From Ridgeia piscesae (Eukaryota > Annelida > Polychaeta > Sabellida > Siboglinidae): a DNA stretch of 64,000 bases. The stretch covers positions 1 to 64,000 of the forward strand of contig JAODUO010000890.1 in the NCBI GenBank assembly GCA_025642075.2. Reading direction: 5' to 3'. Numbering within the stretch: the first letter of the stretch is position 1; the number at the start of each line of letters is the position of its first letter. Both the position numbers and the translations under genes were made by a program. Of this stretch, positions 12,834-23,445 are shown piece after piece. The notes under the pieces are model-generated. The model made no database searches and was not told the origin of the DNA. It saw only the letters and a program-made list of their open reading frames with translations.

Positions 12834-12918
12834 GGATTTAACAAGATTTAACAAGATTTAACAAGATTTAACAAGATTTAACAAGATTTAACAAGATTTA
12901 ACAAGATTTAACAAGATT
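12834..12918 (-). repeat. 10-bp tandem repeat forming the 3' end of the LINE
   Basis: Eight and a half perfect copies of ACAAGATTTA (minus strand TAAATCTTGT). They directly follow the LINE's 3' untranslated sequence in element orientation. Instead of a poly(A) tail, this LINE ends in a short tandem repeat, as CR1- and L2-type elements do. Confidence 0.9.
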
Positions 12919-12994
12919 GCCACCTAGAGATTCAACTCTAGATGGCAGGTGGACTAGGAAGCCATTTGGCTTATCGAGAGTCCAACCTATCTAT

Positions 12995-13262
12995 CTAAGT
13001 ATACCCCGCCCTTCTTAGGTATATGTCGATTTTATTTTTAAATATATTAACACTGCTAGCACCTACACAATCAGCTGATAATCTGTTCCATTCGTTTACT
13101 GTTCTTTGTGAAAATGAAAATTTTCTAATATCTAGTCTACACTGCTTCTTTGCTAATGTAACTCCATGTCCTCTAGTCCTTCTCTCTTCCTTGACTGTGA
13201 AAAACATATTTCTGTCAATATTTTCATATCCATTCAATATTTTAAACACCTCAATCTGATCT
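12995..13262 (-). pseudogene. LINE reverse transcriptase, displaced C-terminal segment
   Basis: In the other minus-strand frame, DQIEVFKILNGYENIDRNMF continues the protein of the upstream frame. It is followed by TRGHGVTLAKKQ, LDIRKFSFSQRTVNEWNRLS and an FKNKIDIYLRR-like end before the stop at 12995. This is the usual C-terminal domain of jockey/CR1-type LINE proteins. It is offset by one base from the main frame. The open frame formally starts at 13300, but the homologous text begins around 13262. Confidence 0.88.
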
Positions 13263-14865
13263 CTCTCAATCTTCTGGTTTCTAGTGTTGTTAAGCCACAT
13301 TCTTTTAAACGCATTTCATAACTAATATTCCTGAGTTTTTGTATCATTTTGGTTGCTCTCCTTTGTACTCTTTCTAGCATATCAATATCCTTCTTGCGAT
13401 ATGGCCTCCATGCTTGTATACAATATTCTAAGTGAGGCCTAACTACTGTTTTATATAGCGGTATTATTAGTTCTTTTTCTTTGTACACTATATTTCGCCT
13501 AATTAATCCAAGAATTTGGTTTCCCTTCGCTGCTGCAATTCCACACTGCTCTGATACCTTCATGTCAGCACTAATAGTTAACCCTAAGTCCTTTTCCTTT
13601 AAGGTAGTATTTAGTACAGTATCACCCATTGTATATTGTGCATCTTCATTCCCATGTCCTGTGTGAAGGCACGTACACTTTCCAAAATTAAACAGCATTT
13701 GCCACTTCTCAGACCATTCTATCAACTTATTAAGATCATCTTGTAAATGCTGTCTATCTGCATCACTTTTAATTTTCCTAAACACTTTTGTGTCGTCCGC
13801 AAACTTCAACACCTTGCTTGTTATGTCATCATCCAAATCATTGATATATATTAAGAATAAAATAGGTCCCAGTACTGATCCCTGCGGTACTCCACTCAAA
13901 ACCGCTTTCCAGTTTGAAACCTCCCCATCAACTACTACTCTTTGTCTTCTACCAATAAGCCATTTTTCTATCCAGTTGATCATTCCATTTCCTATGCCAT
14001 GGGCCTTTAGTTTAAGTAGTAGTCTTTGGTGTGGCACTTTGTCAAAGGCTTTTTTAAAATCTAAGTAGATTATATCTACTGGTGATCCCTCATCTAGCCA
14101 CTTTGTGACATCTTCCAAAAAACATAACATATTTGTTAAGCATGACCTCGCTTTTAAAAACCCATGTTGAGATGGGTTTATCAGTTTATTTTTAACAAGA
14201 AAATCAACCAGGTGGTCTTTAATTAGTCTTTCTAATAGTTTGCAAATCACCGATGTTAAACTCACTGGTCTATAGTTCTCTGACTTGTTTCTCGAACCTT
14301 TTTTAAATAATGGTATAATGTTTGCTTCTTTCCATTCTAACGGAACTATTCCCTCCTCTAATGACAAATTGAACACTGTTGCAAGCGGTATGCAGATTTG
14401 TTCTACAATTTCCAATAGTAATTTGGGAGGAATCCCATCCACTCCAGGTGATTTATTATCCTTCATATCTCTTATTTTCATAGCTACCATTGTTGGGGTT
14501 ACAATTAGTTGTCCTAAATAGTCAAACTCTCTCCCTTCGAACTTAGTCTCAAGTACTGGTAATATACTAATATCTTCCCTGGTAAACACCGAACTAAAGT
14601 ACTCATTTAGGTTTTCTGCCATTAAGAATCCCTCTGTTATTATGTTTCCATCACTACCTTCTAGAGGACCGACCTTATCCTGAACTTTCTGTTTACTTCG
14701 AACATACGCATAAAAACTCTTGCTGTCATGTTTTATATTAAAAGCTATTTTTTTTTCGTAGCTTCTCTTTGAATTTCTAATTTCAGCTGTAGCTTGATTA
14801 AGTGCTTCTTTATAAATGCTATAGTCTTCTTCCCTTCCGGTATGTCTATATGTCTTCCACATCAT
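13234..14865 (-). pseudogene. LINE reverse transcriptase, main open frame (543 codons, frameshifted)
   Basis: Reverse transcriptase of the RVT_1 type, which would prime cDNA synthesis on target DNA during retrotransposition. In order along the protein there is a basic linker with KSFYAYVRSK. Next are DNKSPGVDGIP near residue 135, KKGSRNKSENYRPVSLTS near 190 and YLDFKKAFDKVPH near 270. These are followed by SGVPQGSVLGPILFLIYIND near 325 and the catalytic FADDTK box (normally F/YADD) near 358. The thumb-side text HLEYCIQAWRPYRKKDID follows, then LERVQRRATKMI. The catalytic aspartates (YLDF and FADD) are present. The frame runs off at its C-terminus into a stop at 13234 because of a one-base loss. 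The normal continuation lies in the adjacent frame. Confidence 0.93.
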
Positions 14866-14929
14866 TTGCTTGTACTTGATTTTTCTAATGGCTTCCTTCG
14901 ATAAGTGTTTTGGGATGCCAGTGATTATT

Positions 14930-16569
14930 TATGCAACAAGTCGTCTTTGTCCACCTTCTCTCCTTGCAGAGTGGGTCCAAATCACTCTTGAAGTTCATTC
15001 TGCATTTACTGTTAATTTATCTCCCCATCAAAGGCTAGACTGTTGAACTCTTGTGTTGGTAAGACTTGCTTTATTTGATGTACAAGTCATTGTGACATTT
15101 CCATTGCTCCTACATCCTTAAAAATTCAAACTCGGAGGCGCAACAGACAAAATCATTTTTGGTGTAATCAGAAACTGGGATGGACAAGACTTGTCACTGG
15201 AGAATGGAACCACCAAAAGGTTTTGTGGAAAAGAAATTTTAAACAAATCTGTTTGGCGTTTTTTTTACGAAAGGTTTATGATTTCAGAAGATATAAGTGC
15301 AATAGGGAGTTGTTTCCACATTGTTGACACAGCTACACAGAAAGCGCATTTGCGAATATTCAGCCTAGGTAGTTTTAGGAAAAAAAAGTTTGGAAAAGGA
15401 TAACCTGGTACGAATGACCTAAGGGTCCTAGAAATATCAGAGAAATGTAGCTGATTACCAAACACATTGGTTGTTGAATAGAAAGAGTATGGTAAGTAAT
15501 AATTTTAATTTAATTCGATATACAAAAGGAAGCCAATACATCTGCTTTAGTGTTGCGTGCTAAACAATTACCGGTATATACATTGGAGCTTAGTTTTTGG
15601 CAATGTCGTTTAGAAGTGAGTTGCAATAATTGAGTTGCCTATTAATTACAGCTACTGGTAACATTGGGAAGTTAATATGCATTTACATGTACATTGCTAG
15701 GTTGAAATTGACTATTGACTTGAATCAAAATTGTCAAGTGTATTACTGCCACCTATAAGATATGTTCAGCGACTGTCCTTTGGATTATCTTCCCACACTT
15801 ATGATATTGCATAATCCAACTTACCTGGAATTACTGATATACCAGTGAGATAAAGACACATTATAAATTATTTGAAATAGTCAGTGAGCATGTACGCTTT
15901 TGTATATCAAATTCTATGCACCGGATATGAATAAATCGTAGATTACGTCTCGGTAAGCTGCACCGAGATTAACCGTAATACAATGTCGTTGCCAACACAT
16001 TAAAGGAACAGACTTGTGTATGTAGAGCGGATTAATTTACCTTTATTGTTTGGCAACAGAGTGTCTGGCGAGACAAAAAGGTGCAGTTTGGTTGACAATG
16101 TGGGTTCATTGTGGCGTTAAATTTATTCATGGATCATATATTGATCTACTGCACCAATGTGTTTGATATGTACAAGGCTTTGAACAAACAAATGGTGTAT
16201 TCATGATGGCTGCATTTGGTGCATTTGAGATTACGTACTGGCCATAATGCACTTGTATCCGGACAATGTTACCACTGTAGATACTTGAACACCAAAAAGT
16301 GATACATTTTCAGTTGTACACAAATAGCACAAAACAAAACATTGGTGAATGTAAACACAGACACTTCTATGTATTAACGCACACAAAAAGGTACCCTGGC
16401 TGAAAAACATAAATACTGGTTTCTACTGTGTGTACAAAACTGTACATGCCCAATGCCTATGAATGGGCTAATCCTAGATATGATGCTATGTGCTACCCGA
16501 GGGGTAGTAAAAATAAAATAATGGTAATAAAATTCTGGTACCAATATAATGCTTGTTGACTGATTGACA
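14930..16569. other. Unique DNA upstream of the LINE, no gene seen
   Basis: AT-rich sequence without recognisable exons or element ends. No LINE endonuclease fragment was found beyond the truncation point. Confidence 0.45.
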
Positions 16570-16655
16570 CCACATGCACGTGCACGTGAACGCGCACGTG
16601 CGCGCGCACACACACACACACATATACATACACCCAACACACAACACACACACAT
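16570..16655. repeat. GC/CA alternating purine-pyrimidine tract
   Basis: CATGCACGTGCACGTGAACG, then CGCACGTGCGCGCGCACACA, followed by AC repeats and CATATACATACAC text. The regular purine-pyrimidine alternation with a CG-rich core is the classic sequence type for left-handed DNA. Several E-box-like CACGTG words also fall in it. Confidence 0.85.
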
Positions 16656-17680
16656 GTGCAGTCACCAATCACACCCTTGTTGACAGTCATGGAATCATGC
16701 AAATTTTTCTGCTACTGGGAATAGTAATCCACTATCGAAGTGTCATAGGGCATTGTGAGAAACTTGATGAAATCCATAATTACTGAAGACGAGTAAAGCT
16801 TATTACCTGCATAATCAGATTATGCAATTACCCTAGCATGGTGGTTTGGTGGATGCGTGTTTCTGGTGACAGGAAATTTAATTCTGCAGCGCCTGGCAGA
16901 TGATCTGTCAAATTGTCAGGGGAATTAAATCTACATCTCCAAGATTACTTCATGTAGCCATGAGTAATGTCAATAAGCTGAACATTGTATCTTGGCATTT
17001 ATTGTTTAAATAGTGTTTATAAGACACAGAAAATCACTGATGGATCTAGAGAATTTATATTTTTGAACAAGTACTGTGCAAATATGTATGAAATGTTGTA
17101 AAATTTGTTTTCTCCTTCTTTAGTATTCTCCATATATTGCTCTATTTAAACAAAAACCATTTTTTATAGACACTATTATTTCATTGACATTACTAAAAAG
17201 ATTAATTGCATTGATGTGTTTTTAGTCTAAACGATTCATATTGTAATTTGTGGAATATTCTCATTATAATCACTTCGGTTGATGTAGAATTATCTCTAAG
17301 TAGATGATACTGAATAAAATGGACTATCGATGATTAAGCAGCGACAAGTGCACTTTGCAAACAGAAGCGATTGTGTTGAGTGCCTTAGTGATCCAACACA
17401 TGTTTATTAATGGCCTTGGAAGCAGCCACTGTGGTCTTTAATTCCGCAATCAATCTCCTATTGTTGATGGAATATGTCGCAGCTCTCACAAGCTGTTGCA
17501 AGCGTGTTTTCCGAGCATCTTTATTTCCCATGGGAATTTTTATTTGACATGATTGTTTCTGGAGATGGATCATTCTCTGTCAAGGCCATCTGTTGAGGTT
17601 TGAAAATCTGTTTTTCTGAATTGTGTGGATAACTGGCATGCTAATTGATGAAATAATGCAATAAAAAATGTAAGTAATTT
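16656..17680. other. Unique DNA, one short perfect palindrome
   Basis: No supported gene. TGCATAATC-A-GATTATGCA at 16808-16826 is a perfect 9-bp-arm palindrome. Confidence 0.4.
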
Positions 17681-17712
17681 GGGGGGGGGGGTGGGGTGGG
17701 GTGGGGTGGGGC
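17681..17712 (+). repeat. G-run and (GGGGT)n
   Basis: Eleven consecutive G followed by four TGGGG units. It fits the G-quadruplex pattern with single-base loops on the plus strand. Confidence 0.9.
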
Positions 17713-20379
17713 ACATATTGGCAGCACAAATAGACAGCAGCAAAACCGGTAACAAAAAAGAGTAGGTGAACTTTTGCACAACACAAAGAAACCATTGACA
17801 AATCTGTATAACCCATATTGTTGAACAATCAGTACAAATATATTTCAATAAATCAAAAATAAAACAACTCCAGTACACACTAGGGTTGTGGCACATAACT
17901 ACATTCAGCATAAAACTAAGGGAACTACTAGACTAATAGTGTTATGCATGTACAGATCAGAGACCAATACTGCAACATCATACATAACCTGTGATCATAA
18001 TGCACTACTTTCATACATTTGCCTAAATAAATTACAATTTTGGTTTTCTGCTAATATTTTCTTAATTTTGTTTCTAGATTTATGTTAGTGATGGGATTTA
18101 GCCATACGCACATTTGAATTACTCATCATGAATAATCATTGATTTCACTTTCAGAAGCATTTTCAGTCATGTACTTGGTACTTCCACTGGTACAGACCTG
18201 CCCATATATACCAGGGTATGCCAGGCCCTGGCAGAGGTTATAATCAACTGCCTCGCTATATCCCCCTAGGTAGTGAGTGTCATTTCAGTTATTATTTGCG
18301 AGATTAGCCATTAATCATGAATTTTGATTATGGATGTGAGCTGCAGATTTGATTTGATGAGCCCCGGGCACGGGTGCATCATTGTGCAGTAGCAGGTGTA
18401 GTTCTGCAATTATCCACCAGATTGCACTTGTCATTTATTGATGATGCAGGGGGCTGGCTAACAAATGCCTCCTTGGATGATGCTTTGCTTGATTACAGCT
18501 TTATTGCAATGGTTTCACTAAAGCGCATAGACGATGGTTTAATTTTCCGCGATGGGTCAGACAGATAGCGTAGTATACCTGGCTGAAGACTTGGCACATT
18601 GCTGAGATCAGTAGTTGTCAGGTGCGAGTAATTATAGCCCTGAAGCAAGGTTATTGCAGTTATATCATGGCCCTTTGGCCGTGAGATAGTTCCTTAGCTA
18701 TTACGATAATTGTATCAATTTAGGGGCAATAGAAGTTATGATTATTAATATATTTATTCTGTGGGAATCTAAATCAGTACATATATCCTCAGGATATATG
18801 TACAACCAAGAAGGAAGATGGAATATTTTTGTTAGTTTACAAAACAAATGACCCAGACCACAGCCAAGTGAGAAAAAAACAGGCTTAGTCAGTCTGACAT
18901 TCCACACTGCCTGTAGGAGTGCCATAAAAACTCTGCCTCAGCCAATCAGTCTATTGATCGGTATGTTTTTATCAGCAAATCTGAAATGAAATAGCGGCCA
19001 ACCCATCACACAATTCGGCATTGATTGATGAATGGGACTGGATTATCATGGCACAGCGCTCATGCTAAAGAACAGCGATCTCTATCCAGTGACTTCTTAA
19101 AAGTGGTCCACCGTTAAAAGCAGCACTCTGAGTTGAAGATATCGTGCACGCGATAACTTCTATTAAGTGCATAGTATCTGGTGAAGCTTTACTGAAACTG
19201 ACGCAGTAATGGATTCATTGTGATATAAACAATAACGTCGAATCACAATGTGATAGACCTTAATCTATGGTTAATGGTTATTGGTTAACATTTTAAAAGT
19301 CATTAGATGTGAAGAATTTAATATGTTAATTGTTGATAAAATTCAATTTTACAGTCATATTAAAACATATTCATTATACAAGGTTACATAGTGTAATAAA
19401 TAAATTAATATCTCACATTTATTGTATTTAAAACAAATGTGAAATACTGATGGAAATACTTCCCCTATATACTGCGTATACATTAACCCAAAACTACAGA
19501 TGTCCTACATACCAGCAACATTTTTCTTTTTCATGGGTAATTATATATACACCTGTATATAAGTTACAATTTCAGATTAATATATGCCTTAGAAAGTATG
19601 CTATAATAATGTGAAAGGTTATATAAATCAAAGTAACCACTAGAATATGGAGCATAAACATTGACTACCTGTACGCAAGTCTTGACCTCTGACTTTATAT
19701 TTTGATTAAATAAACATTAAGAGCGATTACAACATTTGAAGCCGTGAACTGATGGCCTGGTTATGATCCGGGAACACTTATCAGCAACTGATAATGTGTT
19801 AACGTTAAAAAATACGAGGTGTTAGACAAGGGTTCATTATGAAATGATAAGGATAATTGTTGCTCTCGCAGTGAGGATACAGTATAACTTCTGACCACTG
19901 TTTGTTAGATTGCTAGGGTCAGTTGTTAGTTCATATCTGATTTATAGAGGAATGCAGATATTCGTTATGGAATTCAGTGGTGCTAGTTTCCATTAGTAAT
20001 GCATCAAGTGTTTCAATATGATTGTTATTAAGCACATTTTGAGGAATATCAGCCCGAATGTGACGTAAGTCACCAATGCTGTGTCAGAGCAGATAAAAGC
20101 AAGCACTGTGTCTGCATGCTGCTTTGCACATGCGAGGTATGCGTTTTGCTGAATCTCGACCCAGTCAATCTGGGCCCACTGGTAAACTTCATTCCTCTAC
20201 CCGAGTACAGTGTGTGAGGATATATTCAGCTGACTGCTGCTACCGGGTACTTAATTTGCAGAAATTAAACTTATTTGTGTTGAAACTGTCTGTACCCACG
20301 TGTTGTGCTTCCAAGTCCCTATTGACAGGGGAAGTTTCCTTGGTTTCAAGTTTCTTTTTCTTCCTCTCCTTGTGTCTAG
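17713..20379. other. Unique AT-rich DNA with a 27-nt perfect palindrome
   Basis: No supported exon. A perfect palindrome with 13-bp arms (GTACATATATCCT) around a single C is at 18777-18803. Short frames at 18374-18568 and 20124-20468 have no recognised domains. Confidence 0.4.
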
Positions 20380-20484
20380 AGATGTCAACACTGTGTAGAC
20401 GTTATCTCTACAACTCAAGGCAGTCGTCAGGCTATCAAGAAAGTAGTATTAGAACGTCCAGATGCTGACTGGGTGGCATATTAA
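20380..20484 (+). CDS. Candidate 3'-terminal coding exon (35 codons), unidentified
   Basis: A strong splice-acceptor context (TTTCTTTTTCTTCCTCTCCT followed by TGTGTCTAG) ends at 20379. Read in phase 0 from 20380 the sequence is open for 34 codons and then stops with TAA at 20482-20484. The text begins RCQHCVDVISTTQGSRQAIK and ends DADWVAY. The agreement between the acceptor and an open, reasonably complex frame is the only evidence. No upstream exon or polyadenylation signal was tied to it, and no family is recognised. It could be a decayed transposon remnant or chance. Confidence 0.25.
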   Translation, partial: RCQHCVDVISTTQGSRQAIKKVVLERPDADWVAY

Positions 20485-21160
20485 CTGAACTCAGGCTGGC
20501 CTACATGCCCTTGTTTCTGGTCAAGACTCTTGGACATATCTGCCCTGCCCTTAGAAGAGATTGGGTAGAACGACCAGTGATTTCTGTAGCCATTTAGCCA
20601 TATCATTGACCTCTATACAAAAGGTCACCAGCACTTTTCACCGGGATATGTAAGATATTATTGTATGGCAACACCTTTGGGGTTTCAGCGCTATTTAACT
20701 TGCCTTGCATGCTTTCACTTGAAAAGCTTAATAACTAGTTAAAAGTCAGTTATTACAGATTTGGATCTGCATGCTGAAAGTGTGACGCTATATTTTAAGT
20801 GCACTACAATTAACAGGATTGGTGTTAGATTGGAATAAGAGATGTATACCCCACAAATATCCATGACTAATACTGTTAGTTTGCAGTTATTTTGAAAGAA
20901 CATTCAAGATCATGTAGTTTTCAAGATACGTACAAGTGCACAATGAAATTTTTATAATTATTATCCAGAAAAGAGGTTTCACAGTTCATTTCATGTTGCT
21001 TATGGTTAAACAGTATTTAACATACGTATTACGTAGTCCCTCTGGATTTATGAACATACGGTTGTCTGTCCGCTACCCACAGAATCAGCCAGGAGTGAAC
21101 ATTATTAGCAGGAAGTGTATTATATCACTTGTCTTAAACGTGGGAACCACACGAATAACA
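20485..21160. other. Unique DNA, no gene seen
   Basis: AT-rich sequence leading into the AAT microsatellite; nothing recognisable. Confidence 0.4.

Positions 21161-21205
<45 letters not shown>
21161..21205. repeat. (TAA)n microsatellite
   Basis: About 15 perfect TAA/AAT units. The open frame across it translates as poly-isoleucine and is not a gene. Confidence 0.97.
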
Positions 21206-22070
21206 GCATCAAACTACAAGTCAACCCAACTGAAATCTGCAATATTTCCATTAATGTTTTTTGAATACTCTGCAATTTCAACATTTCAAAAATGCAAGAA
21301 TAGAATCGCAAATACTGTTTCAAGTTTATTATATACATTTATCCTTATTAAGATATGATTATAATAAAAAAAACTTTGCTAATTAAAAATATTGATTTAA
21401 TTTCTCCTACTCATTTGACATTTGAAGCACAACATTTTAGTATTCCTATGAAAATTTGTGTACGCAGTCAGCTGTCACACCAGGGGAAATAAACTGGAGA
21501 AATTAGTTGGTTTCCCAGTGGGGGTTCCTGAGGGGAGGAAAATGGGACCTGGGAATGGAGAATGAGACTGGGGAAGCATGTGGGTTGGAGTGGTCATCGA
21601 CATAGTCCATCAAAGATCATTTGTCCACTTGACCGATGACAGAATTCAGGTGTCCCTGCAATATGTCCAGGTCCTCTTATTAAAGGGGTGATAACCAGGT
21701 TGCCCCAGACCCCCAGGGAGTTCCCATATGGTGGCTTCATCACGTAATGACGTGGTTAATTGCTGCAGTGTTTATAATTAGTACTGAATTCCCACCTAAA
21801 TGTGGGCTGGTCATGCAAGCTGTGACAGTATGGTTTTATTATCTTTAAATTAATTAGTTTCCTGGAAATGAAAATGGACGGGGACTGAGACATGGAAACT
21901 GGTCAGATGATGTGGTAATTGTAAACGTGTTGTTTCTCAATGTTATGTGATTTATAGTGGGTTATTATTATCACAAATGTCCACAGTGTGTGATGAATCA
22001 GTTACAAATAATGATGTCACAGTTCTGCTTTCACATTTAAATGAACATTTATTCAACAGCAGAGAGAGGC
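21206..22070. other. Unique DNA, no gene seen
   Basis: Contains a G-rich stretch (about 21510-21570, GTGGGGGTTCCTGAGGGGAGG style) but no exon or element that I can support. Confidence 0.4.
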
Positions 22071-22320
22071 ATCGATAGTATAGTGGTTAGCACATCTGCT
22101 TGGCATGCTGGCATGGTATATTTGGTGTTAAAACCTGGTTCTCAACATTGGGGACTTGTATCCCTTGTGAATTGGAATATCGTGTTAATATCAGTTCCAT
22201 GTCATTTAGGGATTTAAAAGAACCACTGAGGGCAACGAGAACCCTGACAGTGACCACCCTCAGTGCCAGCAAGGAAATGTCAGCTTGGTGTAAATGTTAT
22301 GAAAAAGAATGAATAGTTCT
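22071..22320 (+). mobile_element. Decayed tRNA-derived SINE
   Basis: The head resembles the 5' half of a tRNA, with the internal A-box region in ATAGTATAGTGGTTAGCAC (about 22076-22094). A degraded B-box-like CCTGGTTCTCAACA follows about 45 bp later. The body contains TTTAAAAGAACCACTGAGGG, a phrase found in SINE bodies. No CCA, anticodon stem or complete cloverleaf can be drawn, so it is not a functional tRNA. Confidence 0.5.
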
Positions 22321-22927
22321 GTGAGACCTCATAATATCAAAACGTTGCAGTCACAATATGTACAGACTAGTCAGTTGATAGAACCCTGCCGAGTTCTGGA
22401 AACAGCTAGAACTAGAACAACAACAGCCAATAGATAAATCCTGATAGTTTGATGCAAGGAAACGTTACCATATACCCCAGCATGATGATACGGGGTAGTT
22501 AGATGTGTCAGATGAATTGGCAAGTTGGTGTACATTTTGACAAAACGGATGCACTGGTAGACTGCAGTTCACACTCAGCTGGGACAAGGCAAGAACTTAA
22601 CGTTTGATCTAGATAAATCGGTCGTGCACTTTTCATGGAGGATCAGAAACGTGTAATAAATGCATCCTTGTGCTGATGATGTCACCAGCGCCTGATTTAT
22701 GAAAGATGCAGAATTGATGGTTTATGTCTGATTCACACTGGTGTTGTGCATTTTTTGTGACATTCTCAACCTCCTTGGCACTAACTATTTGTCATCTGTG
22801 TACACGACGCTGTATCTGAAGATTGATATTGAATTTACATCAATCTTCCCATAGAAGGGTTGATATTCTGTGAGGCATAAGGATATAGAATATGTTAAAA
22901 TTCATAGTCATGTTTCTCTGTTTACAG
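22321..22927. other. Unique DNA, no gene seen
   Basis: No recognisable features. Confidence 0.4.
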
Positions 22928-23054
22928 GAGTTGCAACGTTCTGGGAGTTTTCCAACGATCTAGTCAGATTTGTTGGCGTCGACTATATGGATTACAGTAC
23001 TGTTATTGTTCACCAAGTTGGATTTACTTACAAGCCGCTGAAGAGCACATAATA
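22928..23054 (+). CDS. Candidate internal or terminal exon, unidentified
   Basis: A good acceptor (TTTCTCTGTTTACAG/GAG) and donor (AATAAG/GTAGGAAT) flank a 127-nt segment. Two of the three frames are open through most of it. One reads VATFWEFSNDLVRFVGVDYM and ends in KPLKST followed by two stops just before the donor. The other is open to the donor. Neither matches a family I know. The exon call rests on splice-site quality and open frames only. A transcribed non-coding exon is equally possible. Confidence 0.28.
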
Positions 23055-23121
23055 AGGTAGGAATATGAGTCAGATTCTGAAGTGTCTTCAAATAGTGGTG
23101 CATGTAACTACTTTACTGTAA

Positions 23122-23445
23122 CAGTGTTTCCCCTGCTATATGATGAACGGAATGGGCCACATTGCTGTTTTTCTTATGCCACCTCATTCCAAATATGCCA
23201 GTATTGCCATCTCCTTGCTATAAACATGTTTACATGCTGCTAGCTTGTAGTTATACTTTTGTTTCCTCTCTAATACCAAGGAATAGATTTAAACACCCTT
23301 GAGAATGTACCATTTTGAAGGTAGTTTAAAAAAAGGAGTTTTGTGTGGCCATGCCCCCAGACACACATAACATTGCGTCATGCCTTCAGTGTTCACTCAG
23401 CCCATCCTACCACCTCGCACATCATTTTACTTAGAGGAAACACTG
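23122..23445 (+). mobile_element. hAT-like MITE, CAGTGTTTCCC family, copy 2
   Basis: About 324 bp starting CAGTGTTTCCCCTGCTATAT and ending GAGGAAACACTG. Homologous to 10222-10520, with an extra A-run block near 23330. The flanking 8-mers (one base inside the CAGTG end) match only at 5 of 8 positions, so a target duplication is suggestive at best. Confidence 0.72.

Larger units (their letters stand above)
12919..14929 (-). mobile_element. 5'-truncated non-LTR retrotransposon (LINE), jockey/CR1-like
   Basis: Minus-strand LINE copy. The 3' untranslated region is about 12919-12994. Coding remnants occupy 12995-14929, and beyond the in-frame stop at 14930-14932 no further element sequence is apparent. 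The endonuclease half expected upstream of the reverse transcriptase is missing, which is normal 5' truncation. Two single-base frame breaks are inferred. One lies between 13234 and 13300, near 13263. The other is in the T-run at 14880-14885, where the neighbouring frame continues KHLSKEAIRKIK. The copy is therefore dead. Clade placement (jockey/CR1/L2 group) rests on motif style and the repeat-type 3' end. Confidence 0.9.

Noticed and set aside
12995..14929. Intact, active LINE
   Set aside because: Two frame breaks and no endonuclease region.
16374..16786. Small frames around 16.4-16.8 kb
   Set aside because: Driven by the CA/CG alternating tract.
20936..21358. 140-codon plus-strand gene
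   Set aside because: It is held open by the (TAA)n microsatellite (poly-Ile), and the rest is AT-rich without features.
22071..22150. Functional tRNA gene
   Set aside because: The B box is degraded and no cloverleaf can be drawn.
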